From contig CM035806.1 of NCBI GenBank assembly GCA_020466095.1, positions 124,609,407 through 124,673,406 on the forward strand: a stretch of 64,000 nt of DNA. The letters run 5' to 3'. A model generated the notes under the pieces. The model was not told where the DNA came from. It did no database searches and was given only the letters and a program-made list of their open reading frames with translations. The position numbers were made by a program, and so were the translations under genes. Shown one piece after another: positions 44,842 through 54,896 of the stretch. Origin of the DNA: Chlorops oryzae. Its lineage: Eukaryota; Arthropoda; Insecta; Diptera; Chloropidae. Each line of letters opens with the position of its first letter. Positions within the stretch are counted from its first letter, which is position 1.

Positions 44842-45270
44842 CAGTGTTCGGACTACGGAAATCCCATTTCGTAGTAGAAGACCGAAAAAATCGGAGTAGA
44901 AATGAATTTTTGGGTAGTAAATTGGGATTTTCGAAAAAAAAAAATAAAAAAAAAGGTCAACAATTTATTTGAAGCAAACATTTATAACTTACATTTACAT
45001 ATTACTTATATTTTTTTATCTCCATCAGTCAAGATTTAGATACAGAGACATCTGTACGGAAAACAACAATTTGTTTGCGAACGAGGGAACACAAAAAACT
45101 CGTTCTCATGACGTCTAAATATTCTAAATATCATAGACCAAATTAATTTGAGTTTTGAGATGTGAAAAAATCGGAGTAGATTTCAGGTATAGGGTAGTGG
45201 CGGAGTAGATTTCAAAAAATTTTAAAAAACGGAGTAGATCTACTCCGATCGGAGTATAGTCCGAACCCTG
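44842..45270. mobile_element. hAT-like MITE H, 429 bp
   Basis: CAGTGTTCGGACTA at the left pairs with CAGGGTTCGGACTA (reverse complement of the right end). Allowing for the later insertion of G, the flanking 8-mers are GTTCTATA at 44547-44554 and 45271-45278, identical. GGAGTAGA words recur inside. Superfamily inferred from the 8-bp duplication and CAG ends. Confidence 0.75.
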
Positions 45271-45317
45271 GTTCTATATGCTTAAAAAGTTCTACGATAA
45301 ATGAATATCTTATAAGT

Positions 45318-45588
45318 TGTAGTGATATGTTCATATCTATATAAGTTGTAGTGTAAACACTGTCTAGCACTTGTGTATTAGGGCCCTTAGACTTAGTTCG
45401 ATTATTTGGCAATTGTGTAACTGAGCTTTAGGTTGAGGAGACAGCTGACTTGTGAGAAGTGAAGTTGTCAAATTGTATTTCCGCTCTTTTTACTTTTGGG
45501 CTGCGACACGAGGAGAAGTAAAATAAAAGCGATCGTTCCGCATCTTAACAAATAACTTTAAAACTTCTTTAAATCGTTTCTCACTAAA
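45318..45588 (+). repeat. 5' LTR of the Gypsy-type element
   Basis: Begins TGTAGTGATATGTTC and ends TTTCTCACTAAA, 271 bp. It is identical to the 3' LTR except GAGGAGACAG versus GAGGAAACAG. The terminus is not the usual CA, so the end was placed using the AAGT duplication. A primer-binding site should follow at 45589, but I cannot name the tRNA. Confidence 0.88.
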
Positions 45589-45647
45589 ATCCCTCAGAAG
45601 CGGGATATCGGGCTCCATAAAATTTAACCGAAAAGTAAAATTTCGCA

Positions 45648-46860
45648 ATGGAAAACGAAAGTCGCCGCGACAATGATGAGAATGAAGACAAATTTCAATT
45701 CGTCACATTAGAACGTGGACGCAAGCAAGATACGCATACTCACCACGCCAAAGATGCAACAATCGCTGAATCTGGCGACAAGCTCGCGTCGTCCGACACC
45801 ATCTCTGATGCCACCGCCGCCAATACCGATGCCGCCGCCGCCAACACCGCTGCCCCCGCCGCCAACATCGCTGCCTCCGCCGCCAACACCGCTGCCCCCG
45901 CCGCCAACATCGCTGCCTCCGCCGCCAACACCGCTGCCCCCGCCGCCAACATCGCTGTCGCCGCTAACGCTGCTGCTCCCACCGCTACACTCTTTAATGC
46001 CACATATTCAACGGAAACTAGTAATCCAAATATCACAACCCCTACGGTACATTATTTCGCTGACGCTACGCAAGGGCAAACAGAGTTGTCGAATTTGCAA
46101 GTACAGATCGATACTCTCCGCAAACAATTAGAGCTGCAACAGCTTATGGAAGCAATGCATGGAACCCCAGCATCGAAATTCGATTTTCATGCTCTCGAGG
46201 CCATTGTTGAGCCATTCAGTGGTGACCAGGGTACCAATGTGCGTAAGTGGATCGCCGATGTGGAAGATATATTTCACATGAAAAATGCCAGCGAACAGGA
46301 TCGATTTTTTAGCTTGCGACGTTTGTTGACAGGAACTGCCAAACTGTTTGCGGGAACCATTATGGCTCGTACATACAATCAACTTAAAGTCGAACTAATC
46401 GATGAATTCGGCCGAGCCGTATCGACCACAGAGGTGCTCCGAATGCTAAAAAACCGTAAACTACAGTCAGGAGAAAGTGTAAAGCGTTATATTTTCGCAA
46501 TGCAGGCCATAGCAGCCCAAGCCAGTATACCCGAAGACGAACTGATCGACTTGATTATTCAGGAGTGAACGACAAATCGAATACTTTAGCCATCCTCATG
46601 AGCGCCAGAACTATCGGTGATTTAAAGCGGTTGGCCGAGCGATACGAGCGGGTTCGTCCACCAGAAGCAAATCGGTCCAAGGGCAACGGGTAACGTAAAG
46701 TCAAGCAACGTCAGCTTCAACCAGTACGCCAACAATCAACGTGGAGCAAACAAGATGCTACAATTGCTCAAAATTTGGTCATTACCAAAGCCAGTGCGAA
46801 CAACCGAAGCGGCCTCGGAACGCCTGTTTCACGTGCCACAACAGCAATGACCAAATGTAG
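45648..46860 (+). pseudogene. gag-like gene with at least two frameshifts
   Basis: The ATG at 45648 opens a 306-codon frame. Residues about 55-105 are an Ala/Pro-rich tract encoded by about three 42-bp repeats of GCC-rich DNA; a coiled-coil-like Glu/Leu segment follows near residue 150, then a capsid-like domain (about 175-306) of the retrotransposon gag type. The frame breaks near 46562-46568 and again between about 46690 and 46750; a CX2CX4HX4C zinc knuckle in a third frame lies at 46756-46797, with a second knuckle cut off at 46858 where unrelated DNA starts. It would normally package element RNA into particles. The breaks prevent a full-length product; base-calling errors in short runs cannot be excluded. 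Confidence 0.85.
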
Positions 46861-48067
46861 GACCAACTACAAACATTTTTTTATTCCCAACCAGTTATCA
46901 AAAATACTTTCCCCTATCCCAGGCCTTAAGGGGAGGCATTAAATAATATTTTTTTTAATGAATGTTTGCCCCACTGTCTAACTAGCCACAGAGTGCCCGT
47001 AGAGGTACTGTTTGACCGGTCCCTAATAACTTTGCCCTCTGGTACCTTTTAACAACAACTGAACCCCTATCTCCCCTCTTAGGGGGTTTTCCGACAAAGA
47101 CCTTAATTTTATCAAAATTTCAGACAAAATACTTGTCATACAGTTCTTAACCCCTCTATGGAAACTGATCATATATGATCGACCCCGAATTTTTTTACCC
47201 CAAGGTTTCCTTTAAATACCTACCTTAAACAATCTTGCAATCCTTATGGGGTAACATAAAAAATAATAGAATAAATTAAAGTTAAACGACCTCACGAATG
47301 CAATCTAAAATAAAGATGCCGTAGCAACTATTCGAGAATGTTCAGTATGTGATATTGTAAAAGTCTACAAAATTACCTTTTAAACGAGCCTAATATGAAG
47401 AATATTGGATTCGTTTTTGGTAAGTTTTAACTAAAATGTTTATAATTATCATTTTTGAAACTGAATTCCGAAGTTACAACCTAACTGGTGCAAATAATCA
47501 CCCTAGTAGAAAAAAAATAAATGATCCCAAATGCCGAAAAAATATCTAAAACGAGTTTTTTGAGACTAAAAACATTAAAAATCAGGTTAGTGGTTATTGA
47601 TAAAATGAATTCCAAGAAATATTTTTTGGAACGCATTATTCACTGTTTTCACGTTCCTGTCTTAAGAAATTGTATGAAAATACTTAGGCTTTAACTACCC
47701 TAAACTAAAGACACGAACGTTGAAAACTTGATTTTGTGTGCCGAAACAATATTTTTAAATAAATTTTATCAATAAAAGCCACTAACCGAGATTATTGGTT
47801 ATAGCATAGTGCTGGATCGCATCTTAGTAATTTTATTTATTTTAAACTTTGCGTACAAAGACCTAACTACGTGTTTGAACGAAAATTGATATCAAAAAGC
47901 CCTAACTCAGAAACTGCTCGAAACACTGAAAAAAAAAAAGTTCAAGCCTAAAACAAATTTTCAAAGTAGTATTTAATTGACTTTGCGTTTTAAACTTTTT
48001 TTAAATATCTTACCTTTGCGAATTTATGAAGTTTTTTCCTTCTCCTGTAAAGTAGCAAAATATGAGT
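46860..48067. other. Non-retroviral insert, part 1
   Basis: No coding sequence. Around 47585-47630 and 47745-47790 there is an inverted pair (TTAGTGGTTATTGATAAAAT and its counterpart), with GACAGGAACGTGAAAAC-like blocks further in, suggesting a decayed foldback MITE of roughly 300-400 bp. The exact junction with gag is near 46858. Confidence 0.5.
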
Positions 48068-48093
48068 TACGCCCTTTCTATCCGAAGCTATCG

Positions 48094-49557
48094 ATATGCT
48101 TAAAAAGTTCTACGATAAATGAATATCTTATAAGTATAATTATTTATAAAACAAATGAGAATTATAGTGAACGTAAAGAAATGTAATTAAACATATTTCG
48201 TTTCAAATCAACCAAAAATGTTGTTGACTCAACATTTTTCTTTTGAAATGTTTGTTCTGCTCGAAAATATAAAGGACTGTGAATAAACAATGCGCCCTTT
48301 TTAAAAAATCATGGTTACTTTCGCTCAGTGTGGACTTAGGCGAGGGGGTTTGGACCAGGGTACGGAAAAAAATCCGTTCGCGAACCGAAAAAATGCTCGC
48401 TATGCGAACAGTTCGTTTTTAATTCGCGAGCACAATATTTACCTGTGAACTGAATTTTTTTAAAAATTCGCTGGCTGCCGAACGGAAAGATTCAGTTCAG
48501 ATTTTAGCGCACGAGTACAATTCTTACCTAAGAGTTTTTTTATTAATTCATTTCTGTTCAGCGGCCAATGCACAGCAAACTCTTCAAGATTGAGAAGAAA
48601 ATTTCAACCCCTTTCTAAAAAAATACAAAATTGCATACCTACTGTGGAGAACGAAAAAGAACCGATTAATTCCGATTAAAATCGCTCAGGAATTTTTTTT
48701 TTCAGTTCGTCTGCTTTCCGATTCCGTTCACGAAACCAAAAAAAAATGTTCGCGATCGAAAAGCATTTCGTTTGTTTGTAACAATTGAAAAACAATTCAA
48801 AACACCTCGACCATGCGTTTACAAACGGTAGGAGCTCTGGGGCCTTACTCTGTATTGCGATGCGATAGCTTTTTTCAAGTCGCAATTGGAATGGTTGTTT
48901 GCACTTATTTCCTTTTTCAGTTTAATTGGTATGTTGGAAATGCATTTCCGAACCTTTCAGTTCATTTTTACTAATCAAAAACTATAAAAAACCGTTCCAA
49001 TTGCGACTCGAAATAAGCTATCGCATCGATTTACGTATCGCATCGCAATACAGAGTAAGGCCCCTGTGCTAGGCGTTCGGAAAACAGCTGTTTACCACAA
49101 TTTGGAGGAAGATGTTTCATAAAAAAAAATGCGTTTCCGTAAAATAAAGATATAAATATAAATTATTGGAAATGATGAGGCCCTACGACAGCGAGATGGA
49201 GTGCGAAAAACTAAGCAGTGATTATTCATCGATTTCATTTTAAACAAATTACTATGCAATCACATGTGTAGATGTGCTTACAACGACTGATGCTAGATTT
49301 TATAAAAAAGGGAATATTCACTTTCAAAAAAAAACTTTCTCAAAAAAGGCCTAAGTTATAAAATTTAATTTTGAATCTTCTAAAAACAAAAACTTTGTCC
49401 ATAAGGTCCCATACAATTTGCCCTGGCCAATTTTCTGCTCTACAACTCCACAAACGAAATAAATGTAATTTATTTAGTTGGGGATTCCCTAAACTGGCAG
49501 CAGTGCATTACAACCCTGACATTGAATGTGCTGCCATAGTTTTCTATACTTTATTGA
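48094..49557 (+). repeat. Block X, copy inside the LTR element
   Basis: About 1.46 kb that matches 45278-45317 plus 52502-53932 at high identity, including the site where the LTR element inserted in the flank, here uninterrupted (TTATAAGTATAATT). It contains the right part of repeat D, hairpin element J (48839-49064) and repeat P. It starts within two bases of the right edge of element F in the flanking copy. Most differences between the copies are single-base indels. Confidence 0.85.
48839..49064. mobile_element. Inverted-repeat element J, copy 1, 226 bp
   Basis: GGGGCCTTACTCTGTATTGC at the left is inverted at the right with an insertion of a few bases in the arm; arms are about 55-60 bases and include GCGATAGCTTATTTC-like text. 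No target duplication is evident. The same unit is at 53203-53428. Confidence 0.65.
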
Positions 49558-51060
49558 CAGGCAGCAAAACGGCGTTTACATGGGGTAGTTGTACCCACTC
49601 GAGATTTCCGAGTGGGTAATTTACCCACTCGAAATTTTCCAAGTGGCTATTTTACTCAGTAAAAATTTCACGAAATTTTTGGAATGCCAGTTTTGACAAA
49701 AATTTTTTCCCAATTTTTTCATTTTGAGTTAATATGCAATGTTTCCGTAGAGCCTGTATCTTTGCGTTAATAAAGAATGAAAAGCATTAAACGACATAAG
49801 CCAAAACTACCAAACGGAAGTATTTGGAAAATACTTGGCGCGAAAATTTAATAGGTACGTAAAAATTTTACCCTAATAATTGTCTTATTTAAATAAAATG
49901 TTATTCTATTATTTCGGAGGCATTTACTGCATGTATGATATGTTGTACATTCCAAGTCGGAAGTTAATACGTTTGGCGGTTCAAAAGTTATAAGTATTTT
50001 TTTCATTTTTGGAGGTAGGTAGTGGGCGGATCACGCCATATTTTGCAGTAATATCCAATGAGTGAAAGGTATGTACGTTCCATGTCCGAAGTGAATATGT
50101 TCAGTAGTTCAGGGTTATTAGCATATTTCATTTGTGGGGGAAGCAGTGGGCGGATCACGCCCATATTTTTCAATAACATCCCAATGGGTCCAAGGTATAT
50201 ATTTCCAAGTTTGAAGTGAATATGTTAAGTGGTTCAGAAGTTATGAGCATTTTTCTATATGCGACGGCGCGCCTTTCCAAGAATGCGGAATGTATTCTAT
50301 GTATGTCGCATGTACAATATTGCATCAGCTTTTCTTTCTAAATGCTTTGCGGTAGCATTTGTTTACATACATATATAAAAATGCTCGTAATTCTGAACCA
50401 CTGTACACATTCACTTCAAACTTGGATCATATATACCTTGGACCCATTGGGATGTTATTGAAAAATATGGGCGTGATCCGCCATGCTTCCTCCACAAATA
50501 AAATATGCTAATAACTCCTGAACTACTGAACATATTCACTTCGGACTTGGACGTACATACCTTTCACTCATGGGATATTACTGCCAAAATATGGGCGTGA
50601 TCCGCCCACTCCTACCTCCACAAATGGAAAAATACTTATAACTTCTACCACAAAACTTCGGACTTGGACGATGTTGTAATTAGTGTACATTAGATGTAGG
50701 ACATATGTATGTACATATCGTTAGCTTCGGATAGAAAGGGCGTATCATTTGTTTTTCAAAATCATGGGAATGTTCAATTTAAGCTAAATATGGAAAAATA
50801 ACATAATCTTAAGCTCGATGAGATATATATTTGGCTTTTTAAAATTTAACAAGAGGCCGAAAAAATGCGGAATTGTCTTTAAGTTTTTAATTTTTTTTTA
50901 CATGAAGTGCGTTAATTTTTGTTATTAATGTATAATATGAAATAACTTTTTTGTATATTTCATTTTACTTGATTTTGTAACGAAATGATGGGAATGTTGA
51001 TTTCGTGGGAGCTTTGTATACTACTCAGACAATCCACCTTCAACCTGAACAACGACCCAC
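49558..51060 (+). repeat. Repeat E, copy 2, with a foldback insert
   Basis: 49560-49735 and 50890-51060 match the E1 blocks at the left end of the window. The intervening 1.15 kb includes the inverted structure at 49930-50690. A 23-bp perfect inverted pair, 48068-48090 and 50722-50744 (starts TACGCCCTTTCTATC), encloses block X and the foldback and may mark the ends of a larger inserted unit. Confidence 0.6.
49930..50690. mobile_element. Foldback-like inverted array of about 126-bp units
   Basis: The left arm (about 49930-50275) and right arm (about 50366-50690) are inverted copies with roughly 90% identity; the loop is about 90 bases. Each arm consists of about 2.5 tandem units of about 124-128 bp, each with GAAGTGAATATGTT, GGTTCAGAAGTTAT-like and GGGCGGATCACGCCC blocks. 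Tandem units in inverted arms are the architecture known from Drosophila FB elements; sequence relationship to FB is not claimed. No frame of interest. Confidence 0.75.
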
Positions 51061-51236
51061 TAGACAAAACAATCAATGATTAACATAATGTAAATATGAA
51101 AAAATGGCCAAATAGGGCCATTAAATTAAATTCTAACAAGCTTAGTAGTTGATGAAAAACACTGGTTTGCACTAGAACAAAATAAACAAATTTACAAAAC
51201 TGCCTCAAATGTATTTACTATCTAACACCATAGGAA
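51061..51236. other. Junction region before integrase
   Basis: No coding likeness until about 51237; the boundary of the non-retroviral insert lies here. Confidence 0.4.
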
Positions 51237-52178
51237 AAATTCAAAGAAAACTTGTACCAACTTCCGAAAACGCCGAGACCATTTGACACGATTCACATTG
51301 ACCACTTCGGTCCTCTACCGTCCAACAAGTCAAGACATAAGTATGTGTTTGTCGTAGTCGACGCCTTTACAAAATTCGTAAAGCTTTTCCCCGTCAACAC
51401 ACCAGGTACGAAAGAAGCCTGTGATGCATTCTTAAAGTATTTCTCATACTATAGTAGGCCCCGCCGAATAATAAGCGATCGCGGCACTTGCTTTACGTCT
51501 GAAGAATTTAAAAATTTCACAGAGAGCAGAAATATAGGTCATGTTAAGGTTTCAGTAGGATCACCTCAATCAAACGGCCAGGTCGAAAGGGTTAATAGAG
51601 ATTTAAAAGCAATGCTAGCTAAGTTAGCGGAATCGGCAGGCCACGATGATTGGAAAACCAAGCTATTAGAAGCTGAATACGCATTCAACAACACAAATCA
51701 TACGTCAACAAGTATTTCCCCAAGTAAACTTTTATTTGGCGTCGAACAAAGAGGCAAGATTATAGATGAAATAACAGAATATTTAGATGTAGAGTATGGG
51801 GACAAAGAAAACGTAAATTTAGAAGAAGTAAGGGCTAGAGCATCAGAAGAGATACAATGTAGGCAAGCAGCAAATTTAAGACATCACTATACTCGACACA
51901 CTAACGCTCGCGTATTCAAAGTAGGCGATTTTGTCGTAATAAAGAATGTAGACACAACAATAGGTACAAATAAAAAGTTAATACCCAAATATCGTGGCCC
52001 ATATGTCATTAAAGATATACTAGACAATGACAGATATGTGGTAGAAGACATTGATAATTTCCAAGTTACACAAATTCCCTATAATGGAATACTAGATGCC
52101 ACTAGATTAAGGAAATGGGTAGAACCAAGTGAAGCACTGGATGATGAAATTTCAGAACTTGAAGGCAACACTAATTAA
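51237..52178 (+). CDS. Ty3/Gypsy-type integrase, N-terminally truncated
   Basis: Open from just after TAG 51231-51233 to the stop at 52176-52178, with no ATG at its start, so this is the tail of a lost pol polyprotein. The HHCC zinc-binding domain is missing. The catalytic core has IHIDHFGPL (Asp, about 51297), ISDRGTCF (Asp, about 51476) and NGQVERVNR (Glu, about 51585), the D,D-35-E triad, followed by a typical AFNNT stretch. The C-terminal part has a GDFVV motif and a GPY/F-type module (KYRGPYVI, about 51985-52010). Integrase inserts element cDNA into the genome. The frame is intact across the visible domains, unlike gag. Expression would need upstream pol sequence that is absent here. Confidence 0.9.
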   Translation, partial: KFKENLYQLPKTPRPFDTIHIDHFGPLPSNKSRHKYVFVVVDAFTKFVKLFPVNTPGTKEACDAFLKYFSYYSRPRRIISDRGTCFTSEEFKNFTESRNIGHVKVSVGSPQSNGQVERVNRDLKAMLAKLAESAGHDDWKTKLLEAEYAFNNTNHTSTSISPSKLLFGVEQRGKIIDEITEYLDVEYGDKENVNLEEVRARASEEIQCRQAANLRHHYTRHTNARVFKVGDFVVIKNVDTTIGTNKKLIPKYRGPYVIKDILDNDRYVVEDIDNFQVTQIPYNGILDATRLRKWVEPSEALDDEISELEGNTN

Positions 52179-52226
52179 TTACATTTTGTAAACAATCGGG
52201 TCGATTGTAATGTCAAGATGGCCGAT

Positions 52227-52497
52227 TGTAGTGATATGTTCATATCTATATAAGTTGTAGTGTAAACACTGTCTAGCACTTGTGTATTAGGGCCCTTAGA
52301 CTTAGTTCGATTATTTGGCAATTGTGTAACTGAGCTTTAGGTTGAGGAAACAGCTGACTTGTGAGAAGTGAAGTTGTCAAATTGTATTTCCGCTCTTTTT
52401 ACTTTTGGGCTGCGACACGAGGAGAAGTAAAATAAAAGCGATCGTTCCGCATCTTAACAAATAACTTTAAAACTTCTTTAAATCGTTTCTCACTAAA
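52227..52497 (+). repeat. 3' LTR of the Gypsy-type element
   Basis: 271 bp, one difference from the 5' LTR (GAGGAAACAG). The integrase stop lies 48 bases upstream. No obvious polypurine tract precedes it. Followed by AAGT and the resumed D sequence. Confidence 0.88.
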
Positions 52498-53932
52498 AAG
52501 TATATCATATTTTATAAAACAAATGAGAATTATAGTGAACGTAAAGAAATGTAATTAAACATATTTCGTTTCAAATCAACCAAAAATGTTGTTGACTCAA
52601 CATTTTTCTTTTGAAATGTTTGTTCTGCTCGAAAATATAAAGGACTGTGAATAACAATGCGCCCTTTTAAAAAAATCATGGTTACTTTCGCTCAGTGTGG
52701 ACTTAGGCGAGGGGGTTTGGACCAGGGTACGGAAAAAATCCGTTCGCGAACCGAAAAATGCTCGCTATGCGAACAGTTCGTTTTTAATTCGCGAGCACAA
52801 TATTTACCTGTGAACTGAATTTTTTTTTAAAAATTCGCTGGCTGCCGAACGGAAAGATTCAGTTCAGGTTTTAGCGCACGAGTACAATTCTTACCTAAGA
52901 GTTTTTTTATTAATTCATTTCTGTTCAGCGGCCAATGCACGGCAAACTCTTCAAGACTGAGAAGAAAATTTCAACCCCTTTCTAAAAAATACAAAATTGC
53001 ATACCTACTGTGGAGAACGAAAAAGAACCGATTAATTCCGATTAAAATCGCTCAGGAATTTTTTTTTTCAGTTCGTCTGCTTTCCGATTCCGTTCACGAA
53101 CCAAAAAAAATTTTCGCGATCGAAAAGCATTTCGTTTGTTTGTAACAATTGAAAAACAATTCAAAACACCTCGACCATGCGTTTACAAACGGTAGGAGCT
53201 CTGGGGCCTTACTCTGTATTGCGATGCGATAGCTTATTTCAAGTCGCAATTGGAATGGTTGTTTGCACTTATTTTCTTTTTCAGTTTAATTGGTATGTTG
53301 GAAATGCATTTTCGAACCTTTCGGTTCATTTTTACTAATCAAAAACTATAAAAAACCGTTCCAATTGCGACTCGAAATAAGCTATCGCATCGATTTACGT
53401 ATCCCATCGCAATACAGAGTAAGGCCCCTGTACTAGGCGTTCGGAAAACAGCTGTTTACCACAATTTGGAGGAAGATGTTTCATAAAAAAAATGCGTTTC
53501 CGAAAAATAAAGAAATAAATATAAATTATTGGAAATGATGAGGCCCTACGACAGCGAGATGGAGTGCGAAACAATCCTTGCAGTGATTATTCATCGATTT
53601 CATTTTAACAAATTACTATGCAATCACATGTGTGATGTGCTTACAACGACTGATGCTAGATTTTAATAATAAAAGGGAATATTCACTTTCTAAAAAACTT
53701 TCTCAAAAAAGGCCTAAATTCCCTAAAATTTAATTTTGAAATCTTCTAAAAACAAAAACTTTGGTCCATAAGGTCCCATACAATTTGCCCTGGCCACTTT
53801 TCTGCTCTACAACTCCACAAACGATAATAAATGTAATTTAATTTAGGGGAAATTCCCCTAAACTGGCAGCAGTGCTTACAACCCTGACATTGAATGGTGC
53901 TGCCATAGTTTTCTATACTTTATTGATCTTTT
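52498..53932 (+). repeat. Block X, flanking copy (rest of repeat D, J, P)
   Basis: Continues repeat D from the point where the LTR element inserted, to about 52704 (CGCTCAGTG), then unassigned sequence starting CAGGGTACGG, element J at 53203-53428, and repeat P to TTTCTATACTTTATTGA at about 53932. Highly similar to 48094-49557. A diverged minus-strand copy of P alone is at 36025-36770. No coding sequence. Confidence 0.85.
53203..53428. mobile_element. Inverted-repeat element J, copy 2, 226 bp
   Basis: Same ends and length as copy 1 at 48839-49064, with a few substitutions (GCTTATTTC versus GCTTTTTTC; GTATCCCATCG versus GTATCGCATCG). Confidence 0.65.
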
Positions 53933-54072
53933 TTTTTTATTTTTAGGGACTTTTGCGTAGCTTTTTAAAAACTACCTCAAGAAATTTTCCAATTTTTCCT
54001 TTTTTTCAAGGCCTGCAGACAGTCACACGAAATTTTCTTGCCAAAAAATTCTTACGCATTTCTTGAGCTTTT
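53933..54072. other. Short unassigned spacer
   Basis: T-rich DNA between block X and A4. Confidence 0.4.
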
Positions 54073-54633
54073 TCTACCCAGCGTACGCAGGGTATATTAG
54101 TTTCGTGCAAATCTTGTAACAACCAGAACTAAGCTCCGTAGATATAGACATATATAAATATATATTCTTGATCAGGATCAAAAACTGAATCGATTTAAGC
54201 ATGTCCGTCTGTCCTTCCGTCCGTCCGTCCGTGGTCGGATCTCCTCCGAAATGGCTGGACCAACCAAGTCGAAATTTGGCACACAGGTATATCGGGATAC
54301 GAGTCCGATCCTAAGTAAAAACGGGAGATATCCCCCCACTGCCCCGCCCACAAATGAATTTAATGTGTTTTCAGTAAAATGCTTGTAACTTCCGATGCAG
54401 CTTGCCACGCCCACAAATGGAGATTTTTCGTAACTTCTGAAGTAAAAGGCGTAGAAGCTTCAAATTCGCAACATAGGTTGACCAAAGCGAATGAAAGGTG
54501 TAGGAAAAAGTTTATGTGGCCCGCCCACTGCCACGCCCACCAATGGAGATTTTTCGTAACATTGTGCGCCAATAATGTTGGGACGCTGGGTATTTCAAAG
54601 TCGGGCTTGACCGACTTAAGCTTTCTTACTTAT
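54073..54633 (+). mobile_element. DINE-1-like element A4, near full length
   Basis: The best-preserved A copy: stem ACCCAGCGTACGCAGGGTAT (about 54077-54096), TTCTTGATCAGGATC, CATGTCCGTCTGTCCTTCCG, TCGAAATTTGGCACACAGG, repeated GCCACGCCCAC with ATGGAGATTTTTCGTAAC, and an end GACTTAAGCTTTCTTACTT. Non-coding; translated frames through it are not genes. Confidence 0.8.
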
Positions 54634-54896
54634 TTTTATGTGGAGTTTTCGACTTTTTGCGAAGCTGCGTCGACCGCTTTTATATGAAGCTTTTTTTTTT
54701 TAATATACTTGTCTGTAGCAGACGTTATATGGAAAATTTAAAAAAAAATACTTTTTTTTTTGAGTTATGGCACTTTTGCAATTTTTTGTTTTAGAATGCA
54801 ATAACCGATTGAACAGAGCAGCTATTTTCTTAAATGAAAAATAATTTTAAAAAACATTTCTTTCTGATTTTCTGATAAGAAACGAAAAAACTAACG
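54634..54896. other. Unassigned AT-rich spacer
   Basis: Nothing recognised. Confidence 0.4.

Larger units (their letters stand above)
44378..45277. mobile_element. MITE F (with H and G inside), 11-bp flanking repeat
   Basis: TATAGAACTATAGCTGCAA at the left is inverted at 44536-44554; GGCCAAA blocks pair further in. The 11-mer ATGCTTAAAAA flanks the insertion at 44367-44377 and 45278-45288, while uninterrupted D1 has it once. An 11-bp target duplication would be unusual; Mutator-like elements (9-11 bp) are the closest fit, by inference. Without H and G the element is about 180 bp. Confidence 0.6.
44205..45317 (+). repeat. Repeat D, copy 2, left portion, split by F/H/G
   Basis: 44205-44377 matches D1 from GCCGCTTTGTGTC to GCAATGCTTAAAAA. 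The match resumes at 45278 (ATGCTTAAAAAGTTCTACG) and stops at 45317, where the LTR element begins; it continues after it at 52502. So one D copy was interrupted at two places. Confidence 0.8.
45318..52497 (+). mobile_element. Chimeric Ty3/Gypsy-type LTR retrotransposon
   Basis: Two 271-bp LTRs (45318-45588, 52227-52497) flank gag-like and integrase sequence. AAGT at 45314-45317 and 52498-52501 is a 4-bp target duplication, supported by the empty paralogous site near 48130. The LTRs differ at one visible base, which suggests a recent insertion. Protease, reverse transcriptase and RNase H are absent: from about 46860 to 51230 the internal region holds unrelated repeats. As it stands it could not replicate itself. 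Gypsy assignment rests on the integrase and the 4-bp duplication. Confidence 0.85.

Noticed and set aside
45715..46131. Pro-rich frame overlapping gag, and the Ala-rich minus-strand frame at 45740-46036
   Set aside because: Alternate-frame shadows of the GCC-rich repeat in gag.
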